DNA of 64,000 bases, from contig NZ_FNRE01000014.1 of assembly GCF_900107705.1 (NCBI RefSeq), positions 18,464 to 82,463 on the forward strand, written 5' to 3'. This DNA comes from Prevotella sp. tc2-28. GTDB taxonomy: Bacteria; Bacteroidota; Bacteroidia; Bacteroidales; Bacteroidaceae. Positions 25,312-33,832 of this stretch are shown one piece after another. Position 1 is the first letter of the stretch. Every line of letters starts with the position of its first letter. The notes under the pieces were generated by a model. It ran no database searches. It saw nothing but the letters and a program-made list of their open reading frames with translations, and had not been told where the DNA came from. The translations under genes and the position numbers were made by a program.

Positions 25312-25345
25312 CTCCGGGGCGGGTACTTATAGGCTCGCCTCGGAG
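25312..25345 (+). terminator. Hairpin after the DUF932-like gene
   Basis: CTCCGGGGCG (25312-25321) pairs with CGCCTCGGAG (25336-25345), 10 bp with one G-U. There is no T-run, so it may stabilise or regulate mRNA rather than terminate. Confidence 0.4.
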
Positions 25346-25370
25346 AAACGCCGTTAAAACGCGAATAAAA

Positions 25371-25514
25371 ATGGAAAAATCATTTGAAACAGCAAAGTAT
25401 CACAATAAGTGGGTGGTATTTGATAAAGTATCGCGCACTTTTACTGATATAGGCAAAGGACGCAAGTTCTGTGAGAAAAGAGTATTAGAGTTAAACAGTA
25501 TAACAAAAAATTAA
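25371..25514 (+). CDS. Small hypothetical protein (47 aa)
   Basis: MEKSFETAKYHNKWVVFDKV then SRTFTDIGKGRKFCEKRVLE LNSITKN. Short beta-like start and basic helix. It is just ahead of the SSB-like gene, spacing 4 nt. Function unknown. Confidence 0.5.
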   Translation: MEKSFETAKYHNKWVVFDKVSRTFTDIGKGRKFCEKRVLELNSITKN

Positions 25515-25518
25515 GATT

Positions 25519-25845
25519 ATGGAATTATCAGATTATTTTGGAAGCATCGACTTGACAAAGTTAGGTCAGATTATTCGCTTACACCCAGAGTTAGTAAAAA
25601 CAGTAAACATGAAAGACGGAACGCAGCATAAGTTCCTCAACGTTGACATCAATGCGAAGCAGCAAGCCGACCAATACGGCAATGTCGCGTATCTGAAAGT
25701 GGCTTGCAAGAAAGCTGAGCAGAAGCAAGGCTTGAATTACTATCTCTGCGACCTACGTCTTTCGCAGAACCAGCAGCAGGCCGCCTCTCAACCACCGCAG
25801 CAGGCACAAGCGCCAGCGTCAACCAGTGACGATTTACCATTCTAA
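25519..25845 (+). CDS. Single-stranded DNA-binding-like protein
   Basis: 108 residues. The body has VNMKDGTQHKFLNVDINAK and YLKVACKKAEQ-type strands that could form a small OB fold. The tail is Gln/Ala/Pro-rich and ends DDLPF, the hallmark acidic tip of SSB that recruits replication proteins. Shorter than bacterial SSB (~170), as phage versions often are. Confidence 0.65.
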   Translation: MELSDYFGSIDLTKLGQIIRLHPELVKTVNMKDGTQHKFLNVDINAKQQADQYGNVAYLKVACKKAEQKQGLNYYLCDLRLSQNQQQAASQPPQQAQAPASTSDDLPF

Positions 25846-25857
25846 TCCCCGTATAGT

Positions 25858-26757
25858 ATGAAAGACGAAAATATTGCCTTATTTAAGAGGTTTCTTAAAA
25901 CCGAAGGGTGCAACACCTTGTATGCCGGGATGTATAATCAATCACACCCCAAAGATGCTCCTGACGATGTAGAGATGTTTTTAAGAGAAGTTGATGCGAA
26001 AGATGCTATTCTTGGTGCTTTTGTATTCCCGGAGGGTAATAGTAACTTCGGTGTAAATTACTGGTTTGAAAAAGCCGTCAAGTGGGAGAAGACACTTGAA
26101 AGTGCTACCGCCAGCCAGTTCTACGCATACTGCTACCATAACAAGGAAAGTGTTTCAAGAGAAGCAGCGAGACCACTTAATAAAGTGAATACCTATCTGC
26201 ATACTTACAGCACAGAAGTAACAGGAATAGAGAGAGCCTTGCAAACTCAGTCAAAAGAAACGAAGAAGCAAAGCGAACCCGTGAAACTTGACGCATGGAG
26301 TAGCAATAGAAAAACCGAAGAGCCCGTAAAACAGCCCGATGTTCCTCTACAACATAGTGTAACAGAAGAGCAGATGGCTCTAAGCGGTTTTAAACTTTTC
26401 TCCATAACAAAGAAAAGCTCTGAGAGGCTCAAAGAGGACGAGGTTACTATCAATACTAAGTCGGGGAACCGCTTCTGCTTTAACAAGAAGCTTTCAGAAG
26501 AGATTAAAGATGCACGTCACGAATACATCCATATATATTCAAAGGAGAACACCATCTACATGCTCTTCGACGACAACGAAAAAGATGCTATAAAGTGGCG
26601 CATAAACAGTTGCAATGTTGTTTTTAGTAGCAAACAGCTTGTTTCAAATATCTGCGAGTTCTTTAATATCAAAGAAGAGCAAACAACTTTGCATATCTCT
26701 AAGAACATGAGCAAGACATCTAACAACTTGTTCTATAAAATCACTAAATCAAAATAA
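25858..26757 (+). CDS. Hypothetical early protein (299 aa)
   Basis: N-terminal ~125 residues contain GAFVFPEGNSNFGVNYW and a helical part. A charged linker (about 130-170) and a separate C-terminal domain (VTINTKSGNRFCFNKKLSE ... THLHIS-type strands) follow. The two-domain layout behind SSB suggests a DNA-related role. No family recognised. Confidence 0.55.
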   Translation: MKDENIALFKRFLKTEGCNTLYAGMYNQSHPKDAPDDVEMFLREVDAKDAILGAFVFPEGNSNFGVNYWFEKAVKWEKTLESATASQFYAYCYHNKESVSREAARPLNKVNTYLHTYSTEVTGIERALQTQSKETKKQSEPVKLDAWSSNRKTEEPVKQPDVPLQHSVTEEQMALSGFKLFSITKKSSERLKEDEVTINTKSGNRFCFNKKLSEEIKDARHEYIHIYSKENTIYMLFDDNEKDAIKWRINSCNVVFSSKQLVSNICEFFNIKEEQTTLHISKNMSKTSNNLFYKITKSK

Positions 26758-26766
26758 AAGAAAGCT

Positions 26767-27246
26767 ATGAGAAGTAAAACAGCAACATGGTTCGTCTGCG
26801 GTATTCGTTACGAAAAGACCCTAGAGGACGGAACACAGAAGAAAGTCACAGAACAGTATGTAATTGATGCCCTCTCTTTTACGGAAGCAGAAGAGCGCAT
26901 CACAGAAGAGATGTCCGCATATATTAGCGGCGAGTATGAAGTTAAGACTTGTGCCTTTGCGCCTTTTCGTGAGATATTCTTCTCCGGCGACGATAATGCC
27001 GACAAATGGTATAAAGCAAAGATTGATTTCATTTCTTTCGACGAGAAAAGCGGCAAAGAGAAACGTTCACACAACTACTACCTCGTACAGGCGGGCTCTA
27101 TCGGCAGTGCATTGTCAAACATTGATTTCGTTATGAGCGGTACTATGCTTGACTACGTTGTGATGTCTATACAGGAAACACCCGTCGTAGATGTCTTTGA
27201 ATATAAAGTAAAGCCCGATGACGGAGGAGAGCAGACTGAGGCGTAA
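26767..27246 (+). CDS. DUF4494 protein
   Basis: 159 residues. TWFVCGIRYEKTLEDGTQKK, VTEQYVIDALSFTEAEERIT and a repeat-like second half (WYKAKIDFISFDEKSGKEKR...YYLVQAGSIGSAL) are characteristic of DUF4494 from Bacteroidetes phages and conjugative elements. Function unknown. Its 3' end overlaps the next start by 29 nt. Confidence 0.75.
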   Translation: MRSKTATWFVCGIRYEKTLEDGTQKKVTEQYVIDALSFTEAEERITEEMSAYISGEYEVKTCAFAPFREIFFSGDDNADKWYKAKIDFISFDEKSGKEKRSHNYYLVQAGSIGSALSNIDFVMSGTMLDYVVMSIQETPVVDVFEYKVKPDDGGEQTEA

Positions 27247-27409
27247 GCAAAAAGACCATGAGCGTTACATCGCTTCCTGTGAAGAGCGCAAAGAATATCA
27301 ACGCATCTATTACGCAAACCATAGAGAGCGGTGTATCGTTTCTGTAAGAGAAGCCGAAAGAAAACGAAAACTTAGAGAATTATGCAAGAAGAAAGGTTAT
27401 GCCAACTAA
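27218..27409 (+). CDS. Small basic protein
   Basis: 63 residues, very Arg/Lys/Glu-rich (RRKQKDHERYIASCEERKEY; CIVSVREAERKRKLRELCKK), helical. Overlaps both neighbours. It could bind nucleic acid. Unrecognised. Confidence 0.5.
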   Translation: MTEESRLRRKQKDHERYIASCEERKEYQRIYYANHRERCIVSVREAERKRKLRELCKKKGYAN

Positions 27410-27582
27410 AATCTTTCCAAGAGCAGATGAAGACCTTACGGAAAGACGACTCGCTACTAACAGGGGTTACATTTAATACTCTTGCTGGCGATATTAGAAT
27501 AGTAAAGAAAGAAGTTGCTGTCTTCTTGTTGGATAGCGTCATAAAGTATATTAAAGACGAAATTAAATACAACGAAAGATGA
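27382..27582 (+). CDS. Hypothetical small protein
   Basis: 66 residues, helical with a central LLTGVTFNTLAGDIRIVKKE segment. It overlaps the next start by an ATGA junction, so translation is probably coupled. Function unknown. Confidence 0.5.
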   Translation: MQEERLCQLKSFQEQMKTLRKDDSLLTGVTFNTLAGDIRIVKKEVAVFLLDSVIKYIKDEIKYNER

Positions 27583-27794
27583 AAAGACTTGTTAGACTTA
27601 AAGATAAAGAAACAAAGGAGATATACTCTTACTCTTCCATCACCGAACTAATCCGACGTAATGGAGAAGAAGCGCTTGGAATATCCTTGCAATCCCTATA
27701 TAACGCGATGAGTACCAATAAAGGAAGATGGGGGAACGACAGGTATGAGGTATATTACGAAACCATAGAACTTGGTAACAAGGAATGGAGATAG
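27579..27794 (+). CDS. Hypothetical small protein
   Basis: 71 residues. LVRLKDKETKEIYSYSSITE and AMSTNKGRWGNDRYEVYYET give a beta-helix-beta impression reminiscent of small phage DNA-binding or host-takeover proteins. Coupled to its upstream neighbour. Unrecognised. Confidence 0.5.
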   Translation: MKRLVRLKDKETKEIYSYSSITELIRRNGEEALGISLQSLYNAMSTNKGRWGNDRYEVYYETIELGNKEWR

Positions 27795-27798
27795 GGAT

Positions 27799-28056
27799 AT
27801 GAAAAAGGTTACATATTGCAATCTTACACAGAAAGAGGCTTTGGAATATACTTCAAAACTAGTAGATTTCGGGCTATCTCTACTTATCTATGCTGCACTG
27901 AATGAGTTGCTCACCTCACACAACTATCTTCGGCAAAGCAAGTATTACAAGCAAAAGGTAAAACTTCGGGCAAACGAAGCTTTGCGGCTACGGAATAGAA
28001 AGATTGATGAACTTAGAAACGCCGTTTACCGTAAAGACTTCTCCGAAACCTATTAG
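27799..28056 (+). CDS. Hypothetical small basic protein
   Basis: 85 residues from the ATG at 27799; a longer frame upstream overlaps the previous gene. Helical, with a hydrophobic stretch (KLVDFGLSLLIYAALNELL) and an Arg/Lys-rich C-terminus. Function unknown. Confidence 0.5.
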   Translation: MKKVTYCNLTQKEALEYTSKLVDFGLSLLIYAALNELLTSHNYLRQSKYYKQKVKLRANEALRLRNRKIDELRNAVYRKDFSETY

Positions 28057-28062
28057 GATTCG

Positions 28063-28515
28063 GTGATAGACATCTGCGAAGATGACGTAAAAACGTTAAG
28101 AAATGCTATTCAGAAAGTTCTTAAAGAAGGAGGTGTCGAAGATGCGGAGTTGTTTAGTCATATTGAAGTTACGAGGATACTATTAGAATCTTCTATCTAC
28201 CACTTTGAGGAGATAATGAATGATTGCACCAACAAGTTCCTTTCGGCGAATAGCAAGGAGATGAAAGGGCTTGAACTAAGGAAAATCTTTGTTGAGTTTA
28301 ACATAGAAAATATCTTCAAAGAATGGGATACAATGTGCGACCTTATCTACGATAGTAAAAAGATTGCAATAGATTTGAATAAAGAAACCATTTCTAATGC
28401 TTTTAATAATATTGCTGACAAGTTTGCAAGAGGTGAGTATATTGATGCTTGTCTTGAAGTTGCAAAGAGAGAATATCCCGAATTTTCAAACGCCAAAGTA
28501 ATTAGAGAAGAATGA
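28063..28515 (+). CDS. Hypothetical protein, GTG start
   Basis: 150 residues starting at GTG 28063, six nt after the previous stop. Largely helical and acidic (LRNAIQKVLKEGGVEDAELF, MCDLIYDSKKIAIDLNKETI). It overlaps the VRR-NUC start by 4 nt. Unrecognised. Confidence 0.5.
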   Translation: MIDICEDDVKTLRNAIQKVLKEGGVEDAELFSHIEVTRILLESSIYHFEEIMNDCTNKFLSANSKEMKGLELRKIFVEFNIENIFKEWDTMCDLIYDSKKIAIDLNKETISNAFNNIADKFARGEYIDACLEVAKREYPEFSNAKVIREE

Positions 28516-28913
28516 AGTATGACGAGTTAAAAGCAATGCTGGCGAAAGAAAAGAAGCCACAACGGCACAGACACCTTGAAGGCGATATACAAGAAGCCTG
28601 CGTGAAATACTTTCGCTATGCCTATCCTAACTATATTATCTTTTCTGTTCCTAACGGCGGCACAAGAAATAGTAGAGAGGCTGTTCAATTAAAGCGTGAA
28701 GGTGCCCTTGCTGGTGTAGCGGATCTCGTTGTTGTTATAGAGGGTGCTGTTTTGTTCGTGGAGATGAAAACAAAGAACAATAAGCAACAGGAGAGCCAAA
28801 AGGTGTTCCAGAAGAACGTAGAGCGGTTAGGTCATCAGTATTCCGTATGCCATAGCTTACAAGAATTTCAGTTAGCAATAGAACGTTTTATTAAAGATAG
28901 ATTTGGTATATGA
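28512..28913 (+). CDS. VRR-NUC nuclease
   Basis: 133 residues. HLEGDIQEACVKYFRY, IFSVPNGGTRNSREAVQLKR, GVADLVVV and LFVEMKTKNNKQQESQK give the full VRR-NUC motif set (E, D, ExK). This family includes phage Holliday-junction or flap nucleases, so it fits the replication/recombination block. It overlaps its neighbours by 4 nt on both sides. Confidence 0.85.
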   Translation: MKYDELKAMLAKEKKPQRHRHLEGDIQEACVKYFRYAYPNYIIFSVPNGGTRNSREAVQLKREGALAGVADLVVVIEGAVLFVEMKTKNNKQQESQKVFQKNVERLGHQYSVCHSLQEFQLAIERFIKDRFGI

Positions 28914-29272
28914 TTTACATAGAATTTAGAACATGGTATAAGGCTTCACAATACCGTTTAAAGCAATTCTCAGAAGGTTTCTATGGGTTAGTAGTAAAAT
29001 GCCTACTCTTAGGTTTAATAAGCCTTTTATGCTATTTATATCGCGTTATAAACGCATTCTTTCGGAGAGAAACTATCGCTGGTTGTATTATATCGGTAAT
29101 CCTCTTTGGAGTAAGCTTTAGCTATGCAACGTCTTTTATTAAAGAACGGAAGCTAAGAGTTGAAGCACAATATCGCGCTGATTCTCTCTCTTATGAATTA
29201 AGCAAACTCACCCAAATGTTTGAAAAAGAAGATACACTGATTGTTAATGGCGACACTTTAAGAAGCTGGTAA
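28910..29272 (+). CDS. Two-helix membrane protein
   Basis: 120 residues with hydrophobic helices at about 28-46 (VVKCLLLGLISLLCYLYRV) and 57-72 (AGCIISVILFGVSFSY), then a charged coiled-coil tail. It might act as a spanin- or holin-like or exclusion protein, but it sits in the early block. Unrecognised. Confidence 0.55.
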   Translation: MIYIEFRTWYKASQYRLKQFSEGFYGLVVKCLLLGLISLLCYLYRVINAFFRRETIAGCIISVILFGVSFSYATSFIKERKLRVEAQYRADSLSYELSKLTQMFEKEDTLIVNGDTLRSW

Positions 29273-29280
29273 TCAGCCAC

Positions 29281-29398
29281 TTAAAAGTTTTAAAGTCATC
29301 TTAAAATGTCTTAAAGTTTTACCTATTATGTTGGAGATACGAATACTAATTTATAAATTTGGAGTGAAGTTTAACTTAACATAGGAGATACAACAATG
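29281..29398 (+). promoter_or_regulatory. Early-class promoter with upstream repeats and leader
   Basis: TTG at 29331-29333, 20-nt spacer, TAAATTTG (29354-29361) plus GAGTG, and GGAGATACAACAATG ending at the gene start 29396. Upstream, 29281-29320 carries TTAAA-AGT/TCTTAAA-type repeats resembling those at 48785-48830. Confidence 0.7.
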
Positions 29399-29833
29399 AG
29401 TAGAGTTACAGAGTACAGAAAGACTACACCTTTCTACATTTACTACAATCCCAATCCATTGGGCAATGAGAAGAAAGCATGGGACAGAGGCGATTGCGTT
29501 ATTCGTGCTTTTGCGGTAGCATTAGACATAACTTGGATAGAAGCTTTTGATATTCTATCAGCAGAGGCAAGGCGCACCTACAACGTTGCTGAAGACGACA
29601 AAGTATGGGATGCCGTTCTAAAGAGTATGGGTGCAATCTATCACGGAATAAAGCCCGAAGCAGGAAAGAAGCGAATAACTGTTGAGGAGTTCTGTAAGAC
29701 GCACCCTAAAGGGAACTACTTTGTTTCTGTATCAGGGCATTGCACCGCCGTTGTCAATGGTGTATGCGTTGACACTTGGAATCCTGCTAAGAAAGCAGTT
29801 TGTCGTTATTATGAGATTAAGTTAAAGAAGTAA
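29396..29833 (+). CDS. Papain-like fold protein
   Basis: 145 residues. A likely nucleophile in RGDCVIRAFAVALDITWIEA (about 31-50), then GNYFVSVSGHCTAVVNGVCV and DTWN (about 108-135) give a Cys-His-Asp/Asn order like NlpC/papain-type cysteine peptidases found in many Bacteroidetes phages. It might cleave peptidoglycan or host proteins; there is no export signal. Confidence 0.65.
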   Translation: MSRVTEYRKTTPFYIYYNPNPLGNEKKAWDRGDCVIRAFAVALDITWIEAFDILSAEARRTYNVAEDDKVWDAVLKSMGAIYHGIKPEAGKKRITVEEFCKTHPKGNYFVSVSGHCTAVVNGVCVDTWNPAKKAVCRYYEIKLKK

Positions 29834-29836
29834 GCA

Positions 29837-30205
29837 ATGAATAAGAAAGAACTCTTTAAAAAGGACTTCGCCCGCATCCGTCGCAAGATTGAAAAGTACA
29901 ACAAGGAACTTGCCGACTACGTTAAGATGACTGGCGACAACGAAGTGCCCGATATAGATAGTACTATTATCGGCACCTCACCGATGAACCCAATAGAGGT
30001 AAAAGAACTGCCTAATGGTGTTTCATACACAGACGATGGTTGGTGGGAGAACATAACCGTAGAATCGGTATACGGAGAGTATTGGCTATCGGGCGAAGAT
30101 GAACTCGACGACCTGCTGAAATATAACCGCCGCCGACTTCGCAAAGGTGTTCGCGTTTGGAAATCAGAAAACCCAGATATTGAATTAGAAAAAGACGACG
30201 ATTAA
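29837..30205 (+). CDS. Hypothetical protein
   Basis: 122 residues. Basic helical start (KDFARIRRKIEKYNKELADY), a middle with PNGVSYTDDGWWENITVESV and an acidic end. Genes are spaced 3-4 nt. Unrecognised. Confidence 0.5.
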   Translation: MNKKELFKKDFARIRRKIEKYNKELADYVKMTGDNEVPDIDSTIIGTSPMNPIEVKELPNGVSYTDDGWWENITVESVYGEYWLSGEDELDDLLKYNRRRLRKGVRVWKSENPDIELEKDDD

Positions 30206-30207
30206 TT

Positions 30208-30999
30208 ATGAGTATAGAAATTAACGGGAAGAAAATACAGTCGTGCGAAGGTTGCGCACTGTATGAGAATTGCAAGAAAAGCAATAGAGAAAACGATGAA
30301 AGCGGTTGCTTGTGGTCTACTATACATTTCATAGTCAAGGACTATAAGAGAATGTTTAACAGGTTTCAAGAGTTGGAGCCTTCTATTAAGAAGAAGAATG
30401 AGAAACTGAAAGAGGACAGAGATAGGATTATCGAACTTATTCATAAGTTAGACGAGAAGCAAGTAGAGGCAATGTCTGACGAGCGTTTGAAAACAATGTT
30501 TAGAACACTTACTTCTTCTGTAAAGAGGTTGAAAGAAGAAAAGGAAGCGTTACAAAACGAAGTAAAACTACTATATGCTCAGATAGACGAAACCAAGAAT
30601 AGCCGTAACGCTGTTGTCGAAGCGGTAACAGCAGACCTTGAAGAAAAGTTAGAAGAGGCGAATAATAAGATAAAGCTACTTGCGAGTGCGGTAGTAGACC
30701 CAGAGAAAGCAGATTCCGTTTTCTTACAATCTTGCAAAGTTCACACTATAGAAACAGATGACGACAAGAAATGGATGGCGGGCGCAATGAGGCAGTTAGA
30801 GAAAGCGTCTATGAAATTACTTACAGTTGACGAGCGTCTTTCTCGTTATGAAGAAACATTAAAAGAGAATAATGGTGAGTTGACTACGAGCGTTGAAAAG
30901 ATTATAAAGAAAGCAATGAATAGCATCAGTAGTACTATCTCTCATATAGAATGCTTTATGGATAAAGTAGGTAACATAAAAATAGAAGAAGATGAATAA
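30208..30999 (+). CDS. Coiled-coil protein with N-terminal Cys motif
   Basis: 263 residues. CEGCALYENCKKS...SGCLWS in the first ~40 residues has four Cys plus more, a possible metal site. From ~55 onwards it is one long coiled coil. Similar zinc-plus-coil proteins are common early phage genes of unknown role. Confidence 0.55.
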   Translation: MSIEINGKKIQSCEGCALYENCKKSNRENDESGCLWSTIHFIVKDYKRMFNRFQELEPSIKKKNEKLKEDRDRIIELIHKLDEKQVEAMSDERLKTMFRTLTSSVKRLKEEKEALQNEVKLLYAQIDETKNSRNAVVEAVTADLEEKLEEANNKIKLLASAVVDPEKADSVFLQSCKVHTIETDDDKKWMAGAMRQLEKASMKLLTVDERLSRYEETLKENNGELTTSVEKIIKKAMNSISSTISHIECFMDKVGNIKIEEDE

Positions 31000-31096
31000 A
31001 GAAGAAAGAGTTGACGAGCAGCCCACGCAGCTGCCTGACGAAACTAACGAAGAGTATGCCGAAAGGCTTAGATTCTTAAACCCATACTTTTACTAA
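30992..31096 (+). CDS. Small acidic protein (34 aa)
   Basis: Starts within the previous stop region (overlap 8 nt). MNKEERVDEQPTQLPDETNE then EYAERLRFLNPYFY. Likely translated by coupling. Unrecognised. Confidence 0.45.
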   Translation: MNKEERVDEQPTQLPDETNEEYAERLRFLNPYFY

Positions 31097-31099
31097 GAA

Positions 31100-31294
31100 A
31101 TGAAAAAGATAGAGTTTAGCAAATACCAGTTAACGTTATTTGAAAAAGCCGTGCGGTATATGATAAGTGACCTCCAGTATGAACGGCATCAAGCACTTGC
31201 TCATGGTTGCGCAGGAGGGAGTTATGATAAGGAGATAGAAGAGTATAAACAACTAGAAAATATAATAAGCAATGCAAGGTCAGCAAATGATTAA
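31100..31294 (+). CDS. Hypothetical small protein
   Basis: 64 residues, helical (YQLTLFEKAVRYMISDLQYE). It overlaps the next gene slightly. Unrecognised. Confidence 0.5.
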   Translation: MKKIEFSKYQLTLFEKAVRYMISDLQYERHQALAHGCAGGSYDKEIEEYKQLENIISNARSAND

Positions 31295-31583
31295 CATAGA
31301 AGAACATAGAGTTCCTAAGTTTACGGAACACCCTAATGGTTTTGAGGTTGTAAGCAATGACGGCTCTATAAAGATAGTTCTTCAACATACTACCGTTATG
31401 AATGGTAGTATGGAAAGTGATTTCTACTCTACTAAAACCTGGATAAAAGAAGAAAGTGGTTGGATAGAGGTTAACGGAACGCAGACATACCCCACCAAAG
31501 AGGCTTTTATAGAGGTTATCCGTGACAACGAAGATTTTACACAAGCAATGAGAGATTACGAAGAATATAAGTTTAACATTTAA
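31272..31583 (+). CDS. Hypothetical protein
   Basis: 103 residues, with Met1 at 31272 or Met6 at 31287 as start. Strand-rich (KFTEHPNGFEVVSNDGSIKI; WIKEESGWIEVNGTQ) with a helical end. Unrecognised. Confidence 0.5.
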   Translation: MQGQQMINIEEHRVPKFTEHPNGFEVVSNDGSIKIVLQHTTVMNGSMESDFYSTKTWIKEESGWIEVNGTQTYPTKEAFIEVIRDNEDFTQAMRDYEEYKFNI

Positions 31584-31598
31584 AACAATAATGAGATT

Positions 31599-31772
31599 AT
31601 GAAGAAAGAAAAATGGATTCTAAAAGTTCGCAACCAGTTAGCGAGCCTCGCCATGGAATGCGACAGCGCAGCAGCGATTGAAGGCGCAAAGATGACACCA
31701 GGCGAACGCGAAGATTTACAAAACAAACTACGCGACGCTTATAGGTGGATAGACAAGAAACTTGGTTTTTAA
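31599..31772 (+). CDS. Small helical protein (57 aa)
   Basis: MKKEKWILKVRNQLASLAME then CDSAAAIEGAKMTPGERED and LRDAYRWIDKKLGF. Its codon use is slightly more GC-rich than its neighbours'. Last gene before the bidirectional terminator. Confidence 0.5.
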   Translation: MKKEKWILKVRNQLASLAMECDSAAAIEGAKMTPGEREDLQNKLRDAYRWIDKKLGF

Positions 31773-31798
31773 TGGTATGTTGTATCCCTATGATGGGA

Positions 31799-31833
31799 AG
31801 TGGCACACAGTCCGCGATGGATAGTGTGCCACT
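31799..31833. terminator. Bidirectional terminator
   Basis: AGTGGCACAC (31799-31808) pairs perfectly with GTGTGCCACT (31824-31833), followed by ATTATTTT. It stands between the convergent early block and the Mrr-like gene. Confidence 0.7.
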
Positions 31834-31834
31834 A

Positions 31835-32731
31835 TTATTTTAACACATAGTAAACTGCTTTTAGAGGGAGAAGCAGTCTATCTTCTTCGGAAAGTAGTTC
31901 GTAATTATCAATCCATAACTTTACTAACTCCGTAGAACCTATGAGACGTATGTTGCTTTTGTGTTCTCGGGCAAAACGGATAGCCTCGTTGGTAAATGTA
32001 CCTGAAGAGAAAACAATGCCCGTATCGCCGTCTTTTTTTAGTAATGCCGCAAGGTTACGAACTACGGTAACATCTATTGCGGTAGTTGGCATATGTTTCA
32101 CTTGTGCGATGATGCGCTGCCCTACCCCAGCAGCATTCTCATAAGCTACAATGTCTATTCCTCCGTCTTTGCCTTTAGGCGCAATGAAAGGTGTATAGTA
32201 ACCCATACCACGCAAAAGTGTTGCACATAAGTCCTGGAACTCATAAGGGTTCATCGCTTTTATTCTCTTGCTGATACCTTCTTGTGCCGTACTTTCGGCT
32301 TCCGCTACTATTATTTCGTCTGTCAGTTCCGAAACCTCTTCTACATCTTCGTCTATCGTTTCGTGCTTATCATTCTCTTTCTGATATTGACGATAAGCCG
32401 TATGTGCGATTTCAAACACTTGCTGCGGTGTCAAGGCGAGTGCTTTTTCTCCTTCTTCGGTAAGATACCATACACCTGCGTCTTTTCTTATCAGACCTGC
32501 CTTAACATACTCTACAGAATAGAAAACGGAGTTTACAAACCAACGTGGCTGCGGTGTCTTTTCTGACGTGTTAGCACTCTCCCAATCATTGAATGTTAAG
32601 ATAGTTGGTATCTTCTCCTTGATTGCCGCAAAAGACATTGTACCCTCGTTTTGCTTTATCAGCTTCATTGCTTCATACATAGTCCTTGCGACAACGGAAG
32701 CCGACCTTGATAGTTCTTTGTTTTCGCCCAT
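31835..32731 (-). CDS. Mrr-like type IV restriction endonuclease
   Basis: 298 residues. An N-terminal winged-helix-like domain (about 10-110, ending YLTEEGEKALAL), an acidic linker, then a catalytic domain: MNPYEFQDLCATLLRGMGY, KGKDGGIDIVAYEN and IIAQVKHM (about 160-210), i.e. E...GxD...QxK of Mrr. Such enzymes cut modified or foreign DNA. It is alone on the minus strand, convergent with the early genes, so it may act in the lysogen against other phages. How it tolerates its own predicted modified DNA is unclear. Confidence 0.85.
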   Translation of the reverse strand: MGENKELSRSASVVARTMYEAMKLIKQNEGTMSFAAIKEKIPTILTFNDWESANTSEKTPQPRWFVNSVFYSVEYVKAGLIRKDAGVWYLTEEGEKALALTPQQVFEIAHTAYRQYQKENDKHETIDEDVEEVSELTDEIIVAEAESTAQEGISKRIKAMNPYEFQDLCATLLRGMGYYTPFIAPKGKDGGIDIVAYENAAGVGQRIIAQVKHMPTTAIDVTVVRNLAALLKKDGDTGIVFSSGTFTNEAIRFAREHKSNIRLIGSTELVKLWIDNYELLSEEDRLLLPLKAVYYVLK

Positions 32732-32890
32732 AGATGATTAAATTTTCTGATTAAAGCAAAGGTATTCATTAGTAAAAGCCAAAATATAAAAATAATAGAT
32801 TTTTTACTTAATGAATCTTAATTTTATTAGTTTTATCCAAATTATTATTAATTTATTACACCAATATTATTATTTATGATACTTTATTAT

Positions 32891-32944
32891 TAATTTTGGA
32901 GTGTAGAAATAATTAATTCACTAAAGATAGGAGATACAACAATG
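32891..32944 (+). promoter_or_regulatory. Early-class promoter and leader
   Basis: TAATTTTG (32891-32898) plus GAGTG and GGAGATACAACAATG (32930-32944). The preceding 150 bases are strongly AT-rich, shared with the divergent Mrr-like gene. Confidence 0.65.
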
Positions 32945-33265
32945 AAGAAAAAGATTAATTTTAACGATGCAAGTTTTAAGGAAGTTATAGGTACTTCTAG
33001 TTACAGAGGTTATGTTAAAACTACCGCAAACGCACTTTCAATGGTGCTCGGTTCTCCAATGTCAGGAGATGGCGACAAGACGACTTATGAATGGTATAAG
33101 AAATACGGCTCAGTAGTATTTACTATCTACGATTACAAGGAGTATGCCGGTATCACTAAGAACACAGAAGTTGAATACCATATTGGTACCAAGTGCCCAG
33201 AAGATACAGGCATCATCGTCGGCATACTCGCAGGTCTTGGTTTTAACGCTTATATCGAAAAATAA
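32942..33265 (+). CDS. Hypothetical protein
   Basis: 107 residues. A small alpha/beta-looking protein (SYRGYVKTTANALSMVLGSP, YEWYKKYGSVVFTIYDYKEY, GIIVGILAGLGFNAYI) preceded by the shared leader. The Y/G-rich core suggests a compact domain, perhaps an anti-defence or regulatory protein. Unrecognised. Confidence 0.55.
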   Translation: MKKKINFNDASFKEVIGTSSYRGYVKTTANALSMVLGSPMSGDGDKTTYEWYKKYGSVVFTIYDYKEYAGITKNTEVEYHIGTKCPEDTGIIVGILAGLGFNAYIEK

Positions 33266-33278
33266 AGGAGAAAAGAAT

Positions 33279-33770
33279 ATGTTACAATCAGAGTTTTTTG
33301 AAAGAACGCATATCACCCTCACAGGCGAGGAATATGCCGACGTGGAGTGCCTTTACAACGCTGTAAAGATGGATAAGGACGAGTTTTGCAAGCGATGGGT
33401 GTCGGAGAAGAAAAACCCACTATTCAAGGAACTTGCGGAGGCTTTTTGCAATGAGTACAGGATGCACCTTTCCGACATCAATCAGATGCAAGCAAACGGA
33501 AAGTCCTACAACGAAGAGATTAACCGCCTCAAAGGCCAGTTAGCAGAGAAAGACCGCATCCGTGAAGAAATGCTTAACGAAGCCAACAAAAGAAATGGTG
33601 AGCATCTTACCGATTTTGCAAAGAAGATAATCCTTTCGGGTGTTGAGGACGAAACCCTATACGACATCATCGAAGAGGAGTGCGGTATCAAGTTTATCAT
33701 ACTCGTTAAGAGGGAGGCTGGAATGCCTTTGTCTGAGAGCGAGATTGACTACATGGTGGGCAAGTTATAA
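33279..33770 (+). CDS. Hypothetical protein
   Basis: 163 residues from the ATG at 33279, with a true Shine-Dalgarno (AAAGGAG) 9 nt upstream, which decides the start over a longer frame. Helical, mostly charged, with a coiled coil (NEEINRLKGQLAEKDRIREE). Unrecognised. Confidence 0.55.
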   Translation: MLQSEFFERTHITLTGEEYADVECLYNAVKMDKDEFCKRWVSEKKNPLFKELAEAFCNEYRMHLSDINQMQANGKSYNEEINRLKGQLAEKDRIREEMLNEANKRNGEHLTDFAKKIILSGVEDETLYDIIEEECGIKFIILVKREAGMPLSESEIDYMVGKL

Positions 33771-33832
33771 GCCCGCCATGTAACTTGCCAAGAGAACTCG
33801 ATTAAATATGGTTTAACATAAATATTACAACA

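Noticed and set aside
31440..31583. Antisense minus-strand ORF at 31.1-31.5 kb
   Set aside because: It is Phe/Leu/Tyr-rich shadow coding opposite to supported early genes.
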